DNA from: Hyphomicrobiales bacterium
GTDB lineage: Bacteria > Pseudomonadota > Alphaproteobacteria > Rhizobiales > Aestuariivirgaceae
Length of the DNA: 18,158 bases
Assembly (NCBI GenBank): GCA_026987255.1
Contig: JALSNA010000079.1
Coordinates: 1 to 18,158 of the forward strand
Direction: 5' to 3'
Of this stretch, positions 1 through 7,341 are shown one piece after another (position 1 is the first letter of the stretch; the number at the start of each line of letters is the position of its first letter). The notes beneath the pieces were generated by a model. The model was given only the letters and a program-made list of their open reading frames with translations, did no database searches and had not been told where the DNA came from. The position numbers and the translations under genes were made by a program.

Positions 1-50
1 GCGGCAAAGCCCATGGCCAGGGCCGCCGCAGCTACGAGAAACTTCTTCAT
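1..50 (-). CDS. Start of a secreted protein, probably the LIV ABC periplasmic binding protein (partial)
   Basis: Only the first 17 codons lie in the window; they read MKKFLVAAAALAMGFAA. This is a classic Sec signal peptide start: two lysines, then an Ala/Leu-rich hydrophobic core. A ribosome site (AGGGAGG, minus strand, about 61-70) lies 13 bases before the ATG. The gene follows livF and the DUF6867 gene on the same strand. In alphaproteobacteria that position is commonly held by the branched-chain amino acid binding protein (LivJ/LivK type), which would deliver ligand to LivH/LivM. The start and signal peptide are seen directly; the identity is inferred from context, since no mature-protein sequence is visible. 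Confidence 0.7.
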   Translation of the reverse strand, partial: MKKFLVAAAALAMGFA

Positions 51-133
51 GTGGGTTTTTCAACCTCCCTCTTTGATCCGCGGGCACCTGCCGGATTCTC
101 CAGCCAGGTTTCCCGGATGCCCGCACGGTTTGA

Positions 134-165
134 CGCCGCCGCAAAGACTTGTCTTAGCGGCGGCG
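134..165 (-). promoter_or_regulatory. Stem-loop in the leader of the binding-protein gene, with a possible promoter just upstream
   Basis: Arms 134-148 and 151-165 are complementary with one mismatch (core GCCGCCGC / GCGGCGGC). They lie in the 239-base gap between the DUF6867 gene and the binding-protein gene. No T-run follows on either strand, so it is not a standard intrinsic terminator. On the minus strand TTGCGC (191-196) and TAGTGT (169-174) are 16 bases apart and could be a weak -35/-10 pair. A transcript from it would start at or just inside the stem. The stem could stabilise the binding-protein mRNA, protect the 3' end of the operon mRNA, or be an operator. The pairing is certain; the role is inferred. 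Nothing else was seen in this gap. Confidence 0.5.
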
Positions 166-289
166 CTTACACTAGCACTTTCAGAGATTTGCGCAAGACT
201 TGAGCGGGCTTGGGCCGCCGAATGGGTGGCGCCACTCCCTTTGGGTGATGAATGATCTGCATCCATGCCCTTGTGAGACCAGATCCCGA

Positions 290-630
290 TCAGGCGCGCT
301 TGCGCCAGGCGAAGGGGCCGGCCTTTTCATAGAGCCAGTGATACTGGCTGGTCATCTGTTTTACCCGCGTGAGGCGAAATCCCAGGAAGGCTCCGGCCAT
401 GAGAGCGGCGGTGTCCACCACATAGGCCCAGGGCCACAGCAGCCTTTCCTGAAAGAGCGCATAATGCAAAAAGCGCGTTGCCGCCCCCAGGATCAGCATG
501 TAGATGACCAGCTGCCACAGGGGCCGCCACTTCAGCGCCAGGCCGCGCCCGGCCATGAAGGCCGCGCCGCCGCCAAAGACACAGGTGAGGATGAGAAAGA
601 CGGCCCAGTGGCCTTGCGGATAGATGCCCA

Positions 631-631
<1 letters not shown>
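290..631 (-). CDS. DUF6867-type small membrane protein of the LIV operon
   Basis: 113 residues with about three hydrophobic segments (roughly 9-28, 38-54 and 67-86). The C-terminus is conserved-looking and basic, with a QYHWLYEKAGPFAWRKR motif. I recognise this as the family named DUF6867, which sits between livF and the binding-protein gene in many alphaproteobacterial LIV operons; its function is unknown to me. Its ATG shares one base with the livF stop (TGATG), and a strong site (GGAGGGAGG) lies about 7 bases upstream, so translation is probably coupled to livF. A plausible role is an accessory subunit of the LivHM permease, but that is inference from position and membrane topology only. 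Confidence 0.75.
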
Positions 632-1361
<730 letters not shown>

Positions 1362-1365
<4 letters not shown>

Positions 1366-2183
1366 GAGGCCAACTCCCCGGCTTCGTCCTCGTCCACGCC
1401 CAGGTAGGCGGCGATGACCTTCGGATCGGAGCGGATGAAGGCCGGATCGCCATCGGAAATCTTCTTGCCATAGTCGATGACCACGATGTGATCGGAAATG
1501 CCCATGACCACGCTCATGTCATGCTCGATGAGCAGGATGGACAGCCCTTCCTCGTCGCGGATGGACATGAGCAGCTTGTTGAGGTCATCGGATTCCTTCG
1601 GATTGAGGCCCGCCGCCGGCTCGTCGAGGCACAACAGCTCCGGGCGGGTGCACATGGCCCGCGCGATCTCCAGGCGGCGCTGGTCGCCATAGGGCAGATC
1701 GGCGGCCGGATCGTCGGCGCGCGCAATAAGGCCGGTCTTGTCCAGCCAGTGGCGGGCCAGCTCGACGGCCTTGTTCTCGTGGCGGCGGTATCCGCCGATG
1801 CCGAGAATGGCGCCGATGGAATATTTCGATGCCAGCATGAGCGGGTTGTGCTGGGCCACCAGCAGATTTTCCAGCACCGTCATGCCGCCGAAGAGGCGGA
1901 TGTTCTGGAAGGTGCGCGCCACCTTGGCGTCGCGGGCGATGCGGAAATCGTCCATGCGCTCCAGAAGGAAGGTCTCGCCATCGGCATGGGTCATGGTCAG
2001 CATGCCCTCGGTGGGCTTGTAGAAGCCGGTGATGCAGTTGAACACCGTCGTCTTGCCCGCGCCATTGGGGCCGATCAGGGCGGTAATCTCCTTGCGCCGG
2101 GCGGCGAAGGACAGATCGTCGATGGCCACCAGGCCGCCGAAGCGCATGGTCATGTGATCGACCTGGAGAATGATATCGCTCAT
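1362..2183 (-). CDS. livG: Branched-chain amino acid ABC transporter ATP-binding protein LivG
   Basis: 273 residues from the ATG at 2183, giving [10 protein letters not shown]. An in-frame extension upstream (to 2282) lies inside livM and lacks family character. AAGGAGGGCGAGGG directly precedes the chosen ATG. Walker A GPNGAGKT is at 38-45, the Q-loop TFQNIRLF has Q93, the relaxed signature LPYGDQRR is at 163-170, Walker B LLCLDEP at 183-189 and switch His at 221. The non-canonical signature is usual for LivG. The start overlaps the livM stop (ATGA) and the end overlaps the livF start (ATGA), so the three genes are translationally coupled. It pairs with LivF as the ATPase dimer on the inner face of the membrane. 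Confidence 0.94.
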
Positions 2184-3490
2184 CCCTCGCCCTCCTTGAC
2201 CAGATCGCCAGAGACCGATTTTCGCTCCTTGCCCAGAAAGATGGTGGGCATGCGGCCAGAGACCAGCCCGCGCGGCTTCCACACCATGATGACCACCATG
2301 AGCAGGCCGAAGATCAGCATGCGGTATTGCGCCGCCTCGCGGAAGACCTCGAAGCCGCCGATCATGACGATGGCGGCGATGGCCACGCCGATCTGGCTGC
2401 CCATGCCGCCGAGCACCACGATGGCCAGGATGATGGCCGATTCGATGAAGGTGAAGGATTCCGGCGAGATGAAGCCCTGGCGGGTGGCGAAGAAGGAGCC
2501 GCCCAGGCCGCCGAAGAAGGCGCCGATGGCAAAGGCGGTGAGCTTGGTGTTGGTGGTGTTGATGCCCAGCGCCCGGCAGGCGATCTCGTCCTCGCGCATG
2601 GCCTCCCAGGCGCGCCCCACCGGCAGCCGCCGCAGCCGGTTGGTCACGTAACTGGTCAGCAGGGCGAGCAGCAGGATGATGTAGAACATGAAGATCAGCC
2701 GGTGCATGGGCGAGTAGGGAATGCCGAAAAACTGATGGAAGGTATGCTCGCCGAAGCGCTTGAACTGCAGGCCGAAGAAGGTTGGCCGCGGAATGCCGGA
2801 AATGCCGTCGGGGCCATTGGTCACCTTGTACCAGTTGAGCAAGATGATGCGGATGATCTCGCCGAAGGCCAGGGTGACGATGGCCAGATAGTCACCGCGC
2901 AGGCGCAGCACCGGAAAGCCCAGGATCATGCCCCAGGTGGCGGCCAGAATGCCGGCCAGCGGCAGCACCACCCAGAAGGACAGGCCGAAATGGGTGCCCA
3001 GCAGGGCATAGGCATAGGCGCCCACGGCATAGAAGGCCACATAGCCCAGATCGAGCAGCCCGGCCAGGCCGACCACCACGTTCAGCCCCCAGCCCAGCAG
3101 GATGTAGGTAAGGATGAGGATGGAGGTGTCGATCACATAGCGCGAGGCCACGAAGGGCAGAAGGAAGGCGCCGATGATGACCACCGGTCCCAGATACTTG
3201 CCCCAGCCTTCGGTGATTCCGCCCAGCGACGAGGTGAACTTGTCATAGAGTTTCGGCGTCGTCCTGTCGCCGCGCCACCATATGAGGCGCAAGAACAGCC
3301 GCCCGAAAAAGACGCCCGCCACCGCCACGGCGAACCACATGGGCCGGTAGTAGAAGCTCAGGCCGCCCTCGGCGGGAATGGTGCGCACGCCCAGCAGGAA
3401 GGAGGCCAGAACCGCGGCCAGCAGGGCGGCCATGGCGGCCTCCTTGAGCGCGGCGGCGAAACGGCCCTTTTTTGCATTCGTCCCGGTCAT
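2180..3490 (-). CDS. livM: Branched-chain amino acid ABC transporter permease LivM
   Basis: 436 residues from the ATG at 3490 ([10 protein letters not shown]), near the usual LivM length. There are two N-terminal hydrophobic segments (about 19-37 and 52-69), a linker with the basic [10 protein letters not shown] stretch, then the main permease core with many membrane segments from about 100 to 405. The coupling-helix loop to the ATPase reads [20 protein letters not shown] at 291-310, the EAA-like motif of this family. It forms the membrane channel with LivH. Only four bases separate it from the livH stop, and a GAAGG site lies within the end of livH. The longer frame to 3559 runs into livH and was not used. 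Confidence 0.93.
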   Translation of the reverse strand: MTGTNAKKGRFAAALKEAAMAALLAAVLASFLLGVRTIPAEGGLSFYYRPMWFAVAVAGVFFGRLFLRLIWWRGDRTTPKLYDKFTSSLGGITEGWGKYLGPVVIIGAFLLPFVASRYVIDTSILILTYILLGWGLNVVVGLAGLLDLGYVAFYAVGAYAYALLGTHFGLSFWVVLPLAGILAATWGMILGFPVLRLRGDYLAIVTLAFGEIIRIILLNWYKVTNGPDGISGIPRPTFFGLQFKRFGEHTFHQFFGIPYSPMHRLIFMFYIILLLALLTSYVTNRLRRLPVGRAWEAMREDEIACRALGINTTNTKLTAFAIGAFFGGLGGSFFATRQGFISPESFTFIESAIILAIVVLGGMGSQIGVAIAAIVMIGGFEVFREAAQYRMLIFGLLMVVIMVWKPRGLVSGRMPTIFLGKERKSVSGDLVKEGEG

Positions 3491-3494
3491 GAGC

Positions 3495-4409
3495 CTAGAC
3501 CTTCTCCACTTCCGGTTTGCCCAGCAGGCCCGAGGGCATGAAGATGAGCACGATGGCAAGCATGGAAAATGCCGCCACGTCCTTGTATTCGATGGTGAAA
3601 TAGGCCGACCAGAAGGTCTCGATCAGGCCGATGATGAGACCGCCCAGCATGGCCCCGGGCAGCGACCCGATGCCGCCCAGAACGGCGGCCGTGAAGGCCT
3701 TGATGCCGGCCACGAAGCCGATATAGAAATCGATCACGCCGTAATAGAGCAGGAACATCAGCCCGGCCACGGCGGCCAGGGCGGCGCCGATGACGAAGGT
3801 GAGCGAGATGGTGCGGTCGACGTTGACGCCCAGCAGACCGGCCATGAGCCTGTCCTGCTCGCAGGCGCGCTGGGCGCGGCCCAGCGGCGTTTTGGCGATG
3901 ATCCACGAAAAGATGCCCATGAGGGCCACGGTGAGGATCATGATGATGATCTGGATATTGGACAATTGCACCGTGAAGCCATTGCCTTCCATGATGGTGT
4001 AGCCGCCGGTGATCACCGGTTGCAGCGTCTTGACGCGCGCCCCCTGGACCACCTGGACGTAATTCTCGAGGAAGATGGACATGCCGATGGCGGTGATCAG
4101 CGGCGCAAGACGGAAGGAGGAGCGCAAGGGCCGGTAGGCCAGCCGTTCCACCGTCCAGCCATAGGCGGAGGTAACCACCATGGCCACCACCAGCACGATG
4201 AGCAGGGCCAGAGGGATGAAGGTCACGCCGATGGAGAGCAGAATGAGAAAGACGATCAGCGAAACGAAAGCGCCGACCATGAAGATGTCGCCATGGGCGA
4301 AGTTGATCATGCCGATGATGCCATAGACCATGGTATAGCCGATGGCGATCAGGCCGTAGATGGAGCCGAGCGTCAGCCCGTTGATGAGCTGCTGAAGGAA
4401 ATATTCCAT
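3495..4409 (-). CDS. livH: Branched-chain amino acid ABC transporter permease LivH
   Basis: 304 residues, close to the family's usual size. The start [20 protein letters not shown] is characteristic, and the purine-rich GGGGAGGGGGGAG immediately precedes the ATG at 4409; longer in-frame extensions are rejected on both grounds. The typical family block INFAHGD is at 35-41. The EAA-like coupling loop [20 protein letters not shown] occupies about 174-193. About eight membrane segments are visible. It is the first gene of the LIV operon and forms the channel with LivM. A predicted promoter lies about 90 bases upstream. Confidence 0.94.
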   Translation of the reverse strand: MEYFLQQLINGLTLGSIYGLIAIGYTMVYGIIGMINFAHGDIFMVGAFVSLIVFLILLSIGVTFIPLALLIVLVVAMVVTSAYGWTVERLAYRPLRSSFRLAPLITAIGMSIFLENYVQVVQGARVKTLQPVITGGYTIMEGNGFTVQLSNIQIIIMILTVALMGIFSWIIAKTPLGRAQRACEQDRLMAGLLGVNVDRTISLTFVIGAALAAVAGLMFLLYYGVIDFYIGFVAGIKAFTAAVLGGIGSLPGAMLGGLIIGLIETFWSAYFTIEYKDVAAFSMLAIVLIFMPSGLLGKPEVEKV

Positions 4410-4495
4410 CTCCCCCCTCCCCTGTGATATTGCCGCCGGGAAAATGCCCGGCCGCCCTGTCCTGGCGCATTGATGTTGTTGTGGCGCCTCGCGCA

Positions 4496-4524
4496 CTTTT
4501 AGCCCTCCGCTGGTCTGCTGACAA
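4496..4524 (-). promoter_or_regulatory. Predicted sigma70 promoter of the liv operon
   Basis: On the minus strand, TTGTCA (4519-4524; 5 of 6 to consensus) is separated by 17 bases from TAAAAG (4496-4501; 4 of 6). Transcription would begin near 4489, leaving a leader of about 80 bases. That leader holds a small GC stem (GCCGGG 4435-4440 / CCCGGC 4447-4452) before the livH ribosome site. This is the best promoter match in the divergent gap. No regulator-binding site could be assigned. Confidence 0.5.
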
Positions 4525-4597
4525 CACCATTTTGCCCATCCTGTGGGGAAAACACCCCTCCGGCGGGGCCGATAACCATATCTTGAGCCAGATGCGG

Positions 4598-4616
4598 ACG
4601 CCGCGGGCCGCGGCGT
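4598..4616. promoter_or_regulatory. Perfect 8-bp dyad in the livH/cupin divergent gap
   Basis: ACGCCGCGGGCCGCGGCGT consists of two perfect 8-base arms around GGC. It lies 22 bases before the chosen ATG of the cupin-like gene and about 75 bases upstream of the predicted liv -35. No T-run follows, so it is more likely an operator or a 5' leader hairpin of the plus-strand gene than a terminator. GC-only dyads can arise by chance in such DNA, so the functional claim is weak. Confidence 0.4.
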
Positions 4617-4638
4617 GATAAGAAAAGCCCAAGCAGAG

Positions 4639-5232
4639 ATGAAAGACCGGAGTTTCGCCGTGACTGTCCTCACCCGCGACATCAAAGACCTGCATCATGA
4701 CGTGACATGGCTCATCGGCGCGCTGGCGCGCGACCTCATGGCGCGCGGGCGCAATCCCGGCGTGCTGGAGATGCTGTCGAAACTCTCCGAATGCGATTTC
4801 TCGCAAGCCTCCCTGGCCCAGCTCGCCCCTTCCCGCGCCGCGGCCTGCGCGGTCTTGCCGGAGGCGGTGACCGGAGCCCTCGATGCCGCCCATGAAAGCG
4901 CCACGGCGCTGGCCGGGGCCCATGACCACCTGCGCTGGGAAGATGTGGCCAAAGGGGCGGCGCGGGCCGCCCTGCTGGGACAGGACGCGCCCATGCGGGC
5001 CTGCGCCATGGAGGTCTCCATGCTGCTTTTCGAGCCCGGGGCGCGGCTTTCCCTGCCACCGGCGGAGCGTGACGGGCTGTATTTCACCCTCAGCGGCTCC
5101 TCCCGCTGGCGCACGCAGGGGGCGGCGCTGCTGGCCCTCGATGCCGGCCAGACGCTTTTCGTCTCCGCCGGACACGGGCTGGACATCCAGGCCGGCCGCG
5201 CACCGCTGCTCGCCGCCTGCCTGACAGGCTGA
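4639..5232 (+). CDS. Degenerate cupin-like protein, DMSP-lyase-family resemblance
   Basis: 197 residues from the ATG at 4639; an in-frame GTG at 4615 would add eight residues but overlaps the dyad. The first 120 residues look helical and Ala-rich. Residues about 123-197 look like one cupin barrel half: FEPGARLSLP, then GLYFTLSGSSRWRT (146-159), LDAGQTLFVSAGHGLDIQAG (167-186) and PLLAACLTG. This layout recalls the ChrR/DddQ-like cupins annotated as DMSP-lyase family. The positions where those enzymes carry metal-binding His/Glu read LPPAERDG and GHGLDI here, so metal binding and lyase activity seem unlikely. It may be a sensor or a structural relative. It is divergent from livH, so a shared signal is possible but unproven. 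Confidence 0.55.
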   Translation: MKDRSFAVTVLTRDIKDLHHDVTWLIGALARDLMARGRNPGVLEMLSKLSECDFSQASLAQLAPSRAAACAVLPEAVTGALDAAHESATALAGAHDHLRWEDVAKGAARAALLGQDAPMRACAMEVSMLLFEPGARLSLPPAERDGLYFTLSGSSRWRTQGAALLALDAGQTLFVSAGHGLDIQAGRAPLLAACLTG

Positions 5233-5267
5233 TCATCCGGCGGTTATCTCCGAAAACACTTGCGCCT

Positions 5268-5337
5268 CCATCCTCACTCCCTGCCAACAACACGCAGTGT
5301 CCCCATGATCGGGGTGGTTGGCAGGGGGTGAGGATGG
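5268..5337. repeat. 21-bp inverted repeat between the cupin-like and exporter genes
   Basis: The left arm 5268-5288 (CCATCCTCACTCCCTGCCAAC) and right arm 5317-5337 match at 20 of 21 positions when one is reverse-complemented. A 28-base centre separates them; it contains a small stem (CCCC 5301-5304 / GGGG 5311-5314). No T-run follows, so it is not a standard terminator. It sits in the 184-base gap between two plus-strand genes. It could be a processing or attenuation hairpin, a paired operator, or a miniature mobile-element relic. No flanking target duplication was recognised. The repeat is certain; its role is not. Confidence 0.8.
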
Positions 5338-5416
5338 TCTTTAAGACAGTTGATAGAGATACCCGCTGGCGCGATTTTGCTTGCCCGGGCGCGCCGGATG
5401 GCGCACAGCCTTGCGC

Positions 5417-6298
5417 ATGAAAACCGCTTTTTCGAAAGATCTGCGCGGCGGGGCGCTCATGGCCCTGACCATGGCGCTCTATACGGCCAATGACGCCGTG
5501 GTGAAAATGCTCGGAGAGAGCCTGCCGCTTGGGGCCATCATCTCGCTGCGCGGGGTCATGATCATGGCCCTGATCCTGGCGCTTGTCCTCATCATGCCGG
5601 GGCATGGCCTGGCCAGTCTGCGCTGGCTGGGAAACCGGGCGGTGCTGATCCGCGCCGCATGGGATACGGCGGTGACCATTCTGTATCTCACCGCCTTGCT
5701 GCACATGCCCATCGCCAACATCCTGGCGATCATGAACCTCTCGCCGCTGGCGATCATTCCGCTGGCCGCCTGGCGGCTGGGCGAGGCGGTGGGGCCGCGG
5801 CGCATCCTGGCGGTCATTGCCGGGTTCACCGGCGCGCTGCTGGTGGTGCGGCCGGGCACGGAAGGGTTCAACATCTGGGCCCTCTTGGCCTTTCTGGCCA
5901 TGCTGGGGGTGGCCGGGCGCGACATCTCCACCCGCCACATCCCGCCCAATGCCCCTGCCCTGGTCATCGCCCTTGGCAACATCCTCATGGTGCAGGCGCT
6001 GGGACTGCTCCTGTGGGCCCTTGCCCCGGCGGGCGGCTGGCCGCAGCCGCACCAGTGGCTGATGCTGGCCGGATGCGCGCTGTTTCTGGGAGCGGCCTAT
6101 GTGCTGATCATCGTGGTGGTGCGCATCGCGCCGGTGAGCAGAACGGCGGTGTGGCGCTATTCCATCATCCTGTGGGGCGTGCTGGCCGGATGGCTGGCCT
6201 TCGGCCAGATCCCGGACGCCTGCGCCCTGACCGGCATCGCCCTCATCCTGGCCAGCAGCCTTTATGTCTCCCTGCATCAGGCCCATGGGACCTGACAC
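5417..6298 (+). CDS. DMT superfamily (EamA) transporter
   Basis: 293 residues from the ATG at 5417 (MKTAFSKDLRGGALMALTMA); a TTG at 5381 would add 12 residues with no better ribosome site, so the start is uncertain. About ten hydrophobic segments are arranged as two repeats, the EamA layout. Typical features are the early TANDAVVKMLG helix, the SPLAIIPLAAWRLGEAVGPRRILAVIAGFTGALLVVRPG block closing the first half, and a shorter version ending LILASSLYVSL at the C-terminus. Members export or import metabolites; the substrate cannot be inferred here. The upstream gap holds the 21-bp inverted repeat. The stop is TGA at 6294-6296 or immediately adjacent; transcription ends at the hairpin that follows. 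Confidence 0.85.
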
Positions 6299-6349
6299 AA
6301 AAAAAAGCGGCTCCGCTGTCTTTCAACAGCGGAGCCTGGCCCGCTTTTT
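6299..6349. terminator. Bidirectional intrinsic terminator between convergent genes
   Basis: GGCTCCGCTGT (6309-6319) and ACAGCGGAGCC (6326-6336) form a perfect 11-bp stem with a 6-base loop. On the minus strand the stem is followed by GC and eight Ts (complement of the A-run 6299-6306), a strong terminator for the copper chaperone gene. On the plus strand a five-T run (6345-6349) comes after a short bulge and can terminate the exporter gene. Its location between two convergent stop codons fits both uses. Confidence 0.9.
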
Positions 6350-6407
6350 CGCCGCGCGGCCGGGGGCAGTGACCTTGCGGCGGCGGGCTACCATGAGCCC
6401 GGAGGGC

Positions 6408-6905
6408 CTAATCGGCCTTCATCTTCATGGTGGGCCTTGAGTGCATATCTTTCATGGTTTCCGCCAGGCTTTTCACCGGCACCTGCACGGTGACAGGCGC
6501 TGCATGTTCAAAAATCAGCCTCAGGGAAAAGCTGTCCCCCGGCTTGAGCGGCTTTTTCACGCCGATGAGCATGATGTGCAATCCGCCCGGATGCAGCTTC
6601 GTTTCGCCATGGGCCGGGATGGGCATATCCCTGACCGGGCGCATCTGCATGATGACCTTGCCATCGACCTTCTTCATCAGATGGGTGTGCAGGGAGACCT
6701 GCGCGGCCACATCGCTTTCGGCGCGGATCAGCCTGTCCGGCGCATCGGCGTCATTCTTCAAGGTCATGTAGGCGGCGGAATTGCGCGCCGCCCCCAGGGA
6801 GGGGCGCGCATAGGCGCCTTCCACCGACACGCCTGCCGCATGGACGGAAAGGGAAAACCCCGCCAGCGCGGCGGCCATGGCCACGGCCCGCACAGCTGTC
6901 AACAT
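6408..6905 (-). CDS. Periplasmic copper chaperone, PCu(A)C family
   Basis: 165 residues from the ATG at 6905, chosen because GGAGG lies 10 bases upstream (6916-6920) and it yields a clean signal peptide (MLTAVRAVAMAAALAGFSLS, cleavage near VHA-AG). In-frame ATGs at 6926 and 6947 would add 7 or 14 polar residues. The Cu(I) site is visible as H75, M88, H110 and M112, with HPGGLHIML around the last two. The first loop is x12 rather than the x10 usually quoted for the family. The tail is Met-rich (MKDMHSRPTMKMK). Family members deliver copper to the CuA or cbb3-type cytochrome oxidase. The gene stands alone, with a terminator behind and the MITE-like element 45 bases upstream. Confidence 0.88.
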   Translation of the reverse strand: MLTAVRAVAMAAALAGFSLSVHAAGVSVEGAYARPSLGAARNSAAYMTLKNDADAPDRLIRAESDVAAQVSLHTHLMKKVDGKVIMQMRPVRDMPIPAHGETKLHPGGLHIMLIGVKKPLKPGDSFSLRLIFEHAAPVTVQVPVKSLAETMKDMHSRPTMKMKAD

Positions 6906-6983
6906 CTGGATTGCGCCTCCGGTCATCCTTGAAAAAAGATGGTCCATCTAGGGTCTGGACTCAATAAAAACGTGGCGCCAGTC

Positions 6984-7061
6984 TGGCGGCCAGCAACAGG
7001 AGACCATAGAAAAAATGTGCCATTACAAGCGTAAGCGCTTCTCTCCTGTTGCTGGCCGCCA
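6984..7061. repeat. First internal hairpin of the MITE-like element
   Basis: Arms 6984-7003 (TGGCGGCCAGCAACAGGAGA) and 7042-7061 are perfectly complementary over 20 bases, with a 38-base loop. Such a long perfect stem in a short non-coding element is likely to be maintained or recent. It would form in RNA read from either direction. Confidence 0.9.
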
Positions 7062-7075
7062 TCCCCTTCGGGCAA

Positions 7076-7166
7076 CAAATGCGCTGCATCTCAGCGACCT
7101 TGTCTTGCCCGCCAATAGCGCCACTATTAGTGGGCAAGACAAGGCCGCTGATATCTTGTGCATTTG
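7076..7166. repeat. Second internal hairpin of the MITE-like element
   Basis: The core arms CCTTGTCTTGCCC (7098-7110) and GGGCAAGACAAGG (7132-7144) pair perfectly. Pairing continues inward (AATAG/CTATT around loop 7119-7123) with one G-T pair and one mismatch. It continues outward through TCAGCG/CGCTGA to CAAATGC (7076-7082) and GCATTTG (7160-7166), with bulges. The whole is a roughly 90-base rod. Confidence 0.85.
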
Positions 7167-7226
7167 CCGCTGGCATCCACGCCTTTATTGAGACCAGACC
7201 CTAATCTGCGTCATTCTGTCATGTAA

Positions 7227-7270
7227 TTGATGTATGTCAAGTTAACTTTCAAAAACTGGCCTCATTATAG
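7227..7270 (+). promoter_or_regulatory. FNR/FixK/Dnr-type box with matching -10: predicted class II promoter
   Basis: TTGATGTATGTCAA (7227-7240) fits the TTGAT-N4-(A/G)TCAA site bound by FNR, FixK, FnrL or Dnr/Nnr regulators. A -10-like TTATAG (7265-7270) or CATTAT (7263-7268) is centred about 32-34 bases after the box centre. That is the spacing expected when the activator sits near -41.5. No separate -35 hexamer is needed or seen. The local DNA (7204-7300) is strikingly AT-rich. It points toward the PNPOx-like gene, whose ATG is about 70 bases downstream. It suggests induction by low oxygen or nitric oxide; which regulator acts cannot be told. Confidence 0.7.
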
Positions 7271-7341
7271 AAAATAATCTGGACCTATCGTAATTTTCAT
7301 GCCGGGGTTATCTGAACTCACCACAGCCGGGGAAAATGCTC

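Larger units (their letters stand above)
6951..7201. mobile_element. 251-bp MITE-like element with terminal inverted repeats, flanked by TA
   Basis: The left end GGGTCTGGACTCAATAAA and the right end (reverse complement) GGGTCTGGTCTCAATAAA match at 17 of 18; similarity continues through CGTGG to give 22 of 25. Both ends abut a TA dinucleotide (6949-6950, 7202-7203), consistent with a 2-bp target duplication. The inside is two large hairpins. There is no plausible complete transposase. A minus-strand frame (6961-7176) ends LLLAARLAPRFY within the terminal repeat, reminiscent of IS5-family transposase C-termini, so this may be an internally deleted derivative. The TA duplication would fit IS5/IS427-type or IS630-type enzymes; assignment is from memory. 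Together with 7202-7341 it fills the long gap between the flanking genes. Confidence 0.85.

Noticed and set aside
1488..3541. Long open frames on the plus strand opposite livG and livM (387 and 404 codons)
   Set aside because: They mirror well-recognised LIV genes, are rich in His/Gln/Gly/Arg as expected from antisense high-G+C DNA, and show no family features or ribosome sites.
4615..4638. GTG at 4615 as the start of the cupin-like gene
   Set aside because: It overlaps the right arm of the perfect dyad and has no purine-rich site upstream; the ATG at 4639 is more likely, although not certain.
3487..5175. A 562-codon minus-strand frame across livH and the cupin-like gene
   Set aside because: It runs in the wrong frame through livH and antisense to the cupin-like gene; its sequence is low-complexity and repetitive, typical of a shadow frame.
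5090..6298. A 402-codon minus-strand frame opposite the DMT exporter
   Set aside because: Antisense to a clear membrane transporter; composition is polar and His/Gln/Arg-rich with no recognisable domain.
6961..7176. A 71-codon minus-strand frame inside the MITE-like element as a gene
   Set aside because: It crosses both hairpins and ends in the terminal repeat, with no ribosome site. At most it preserves the tail of a transposase.
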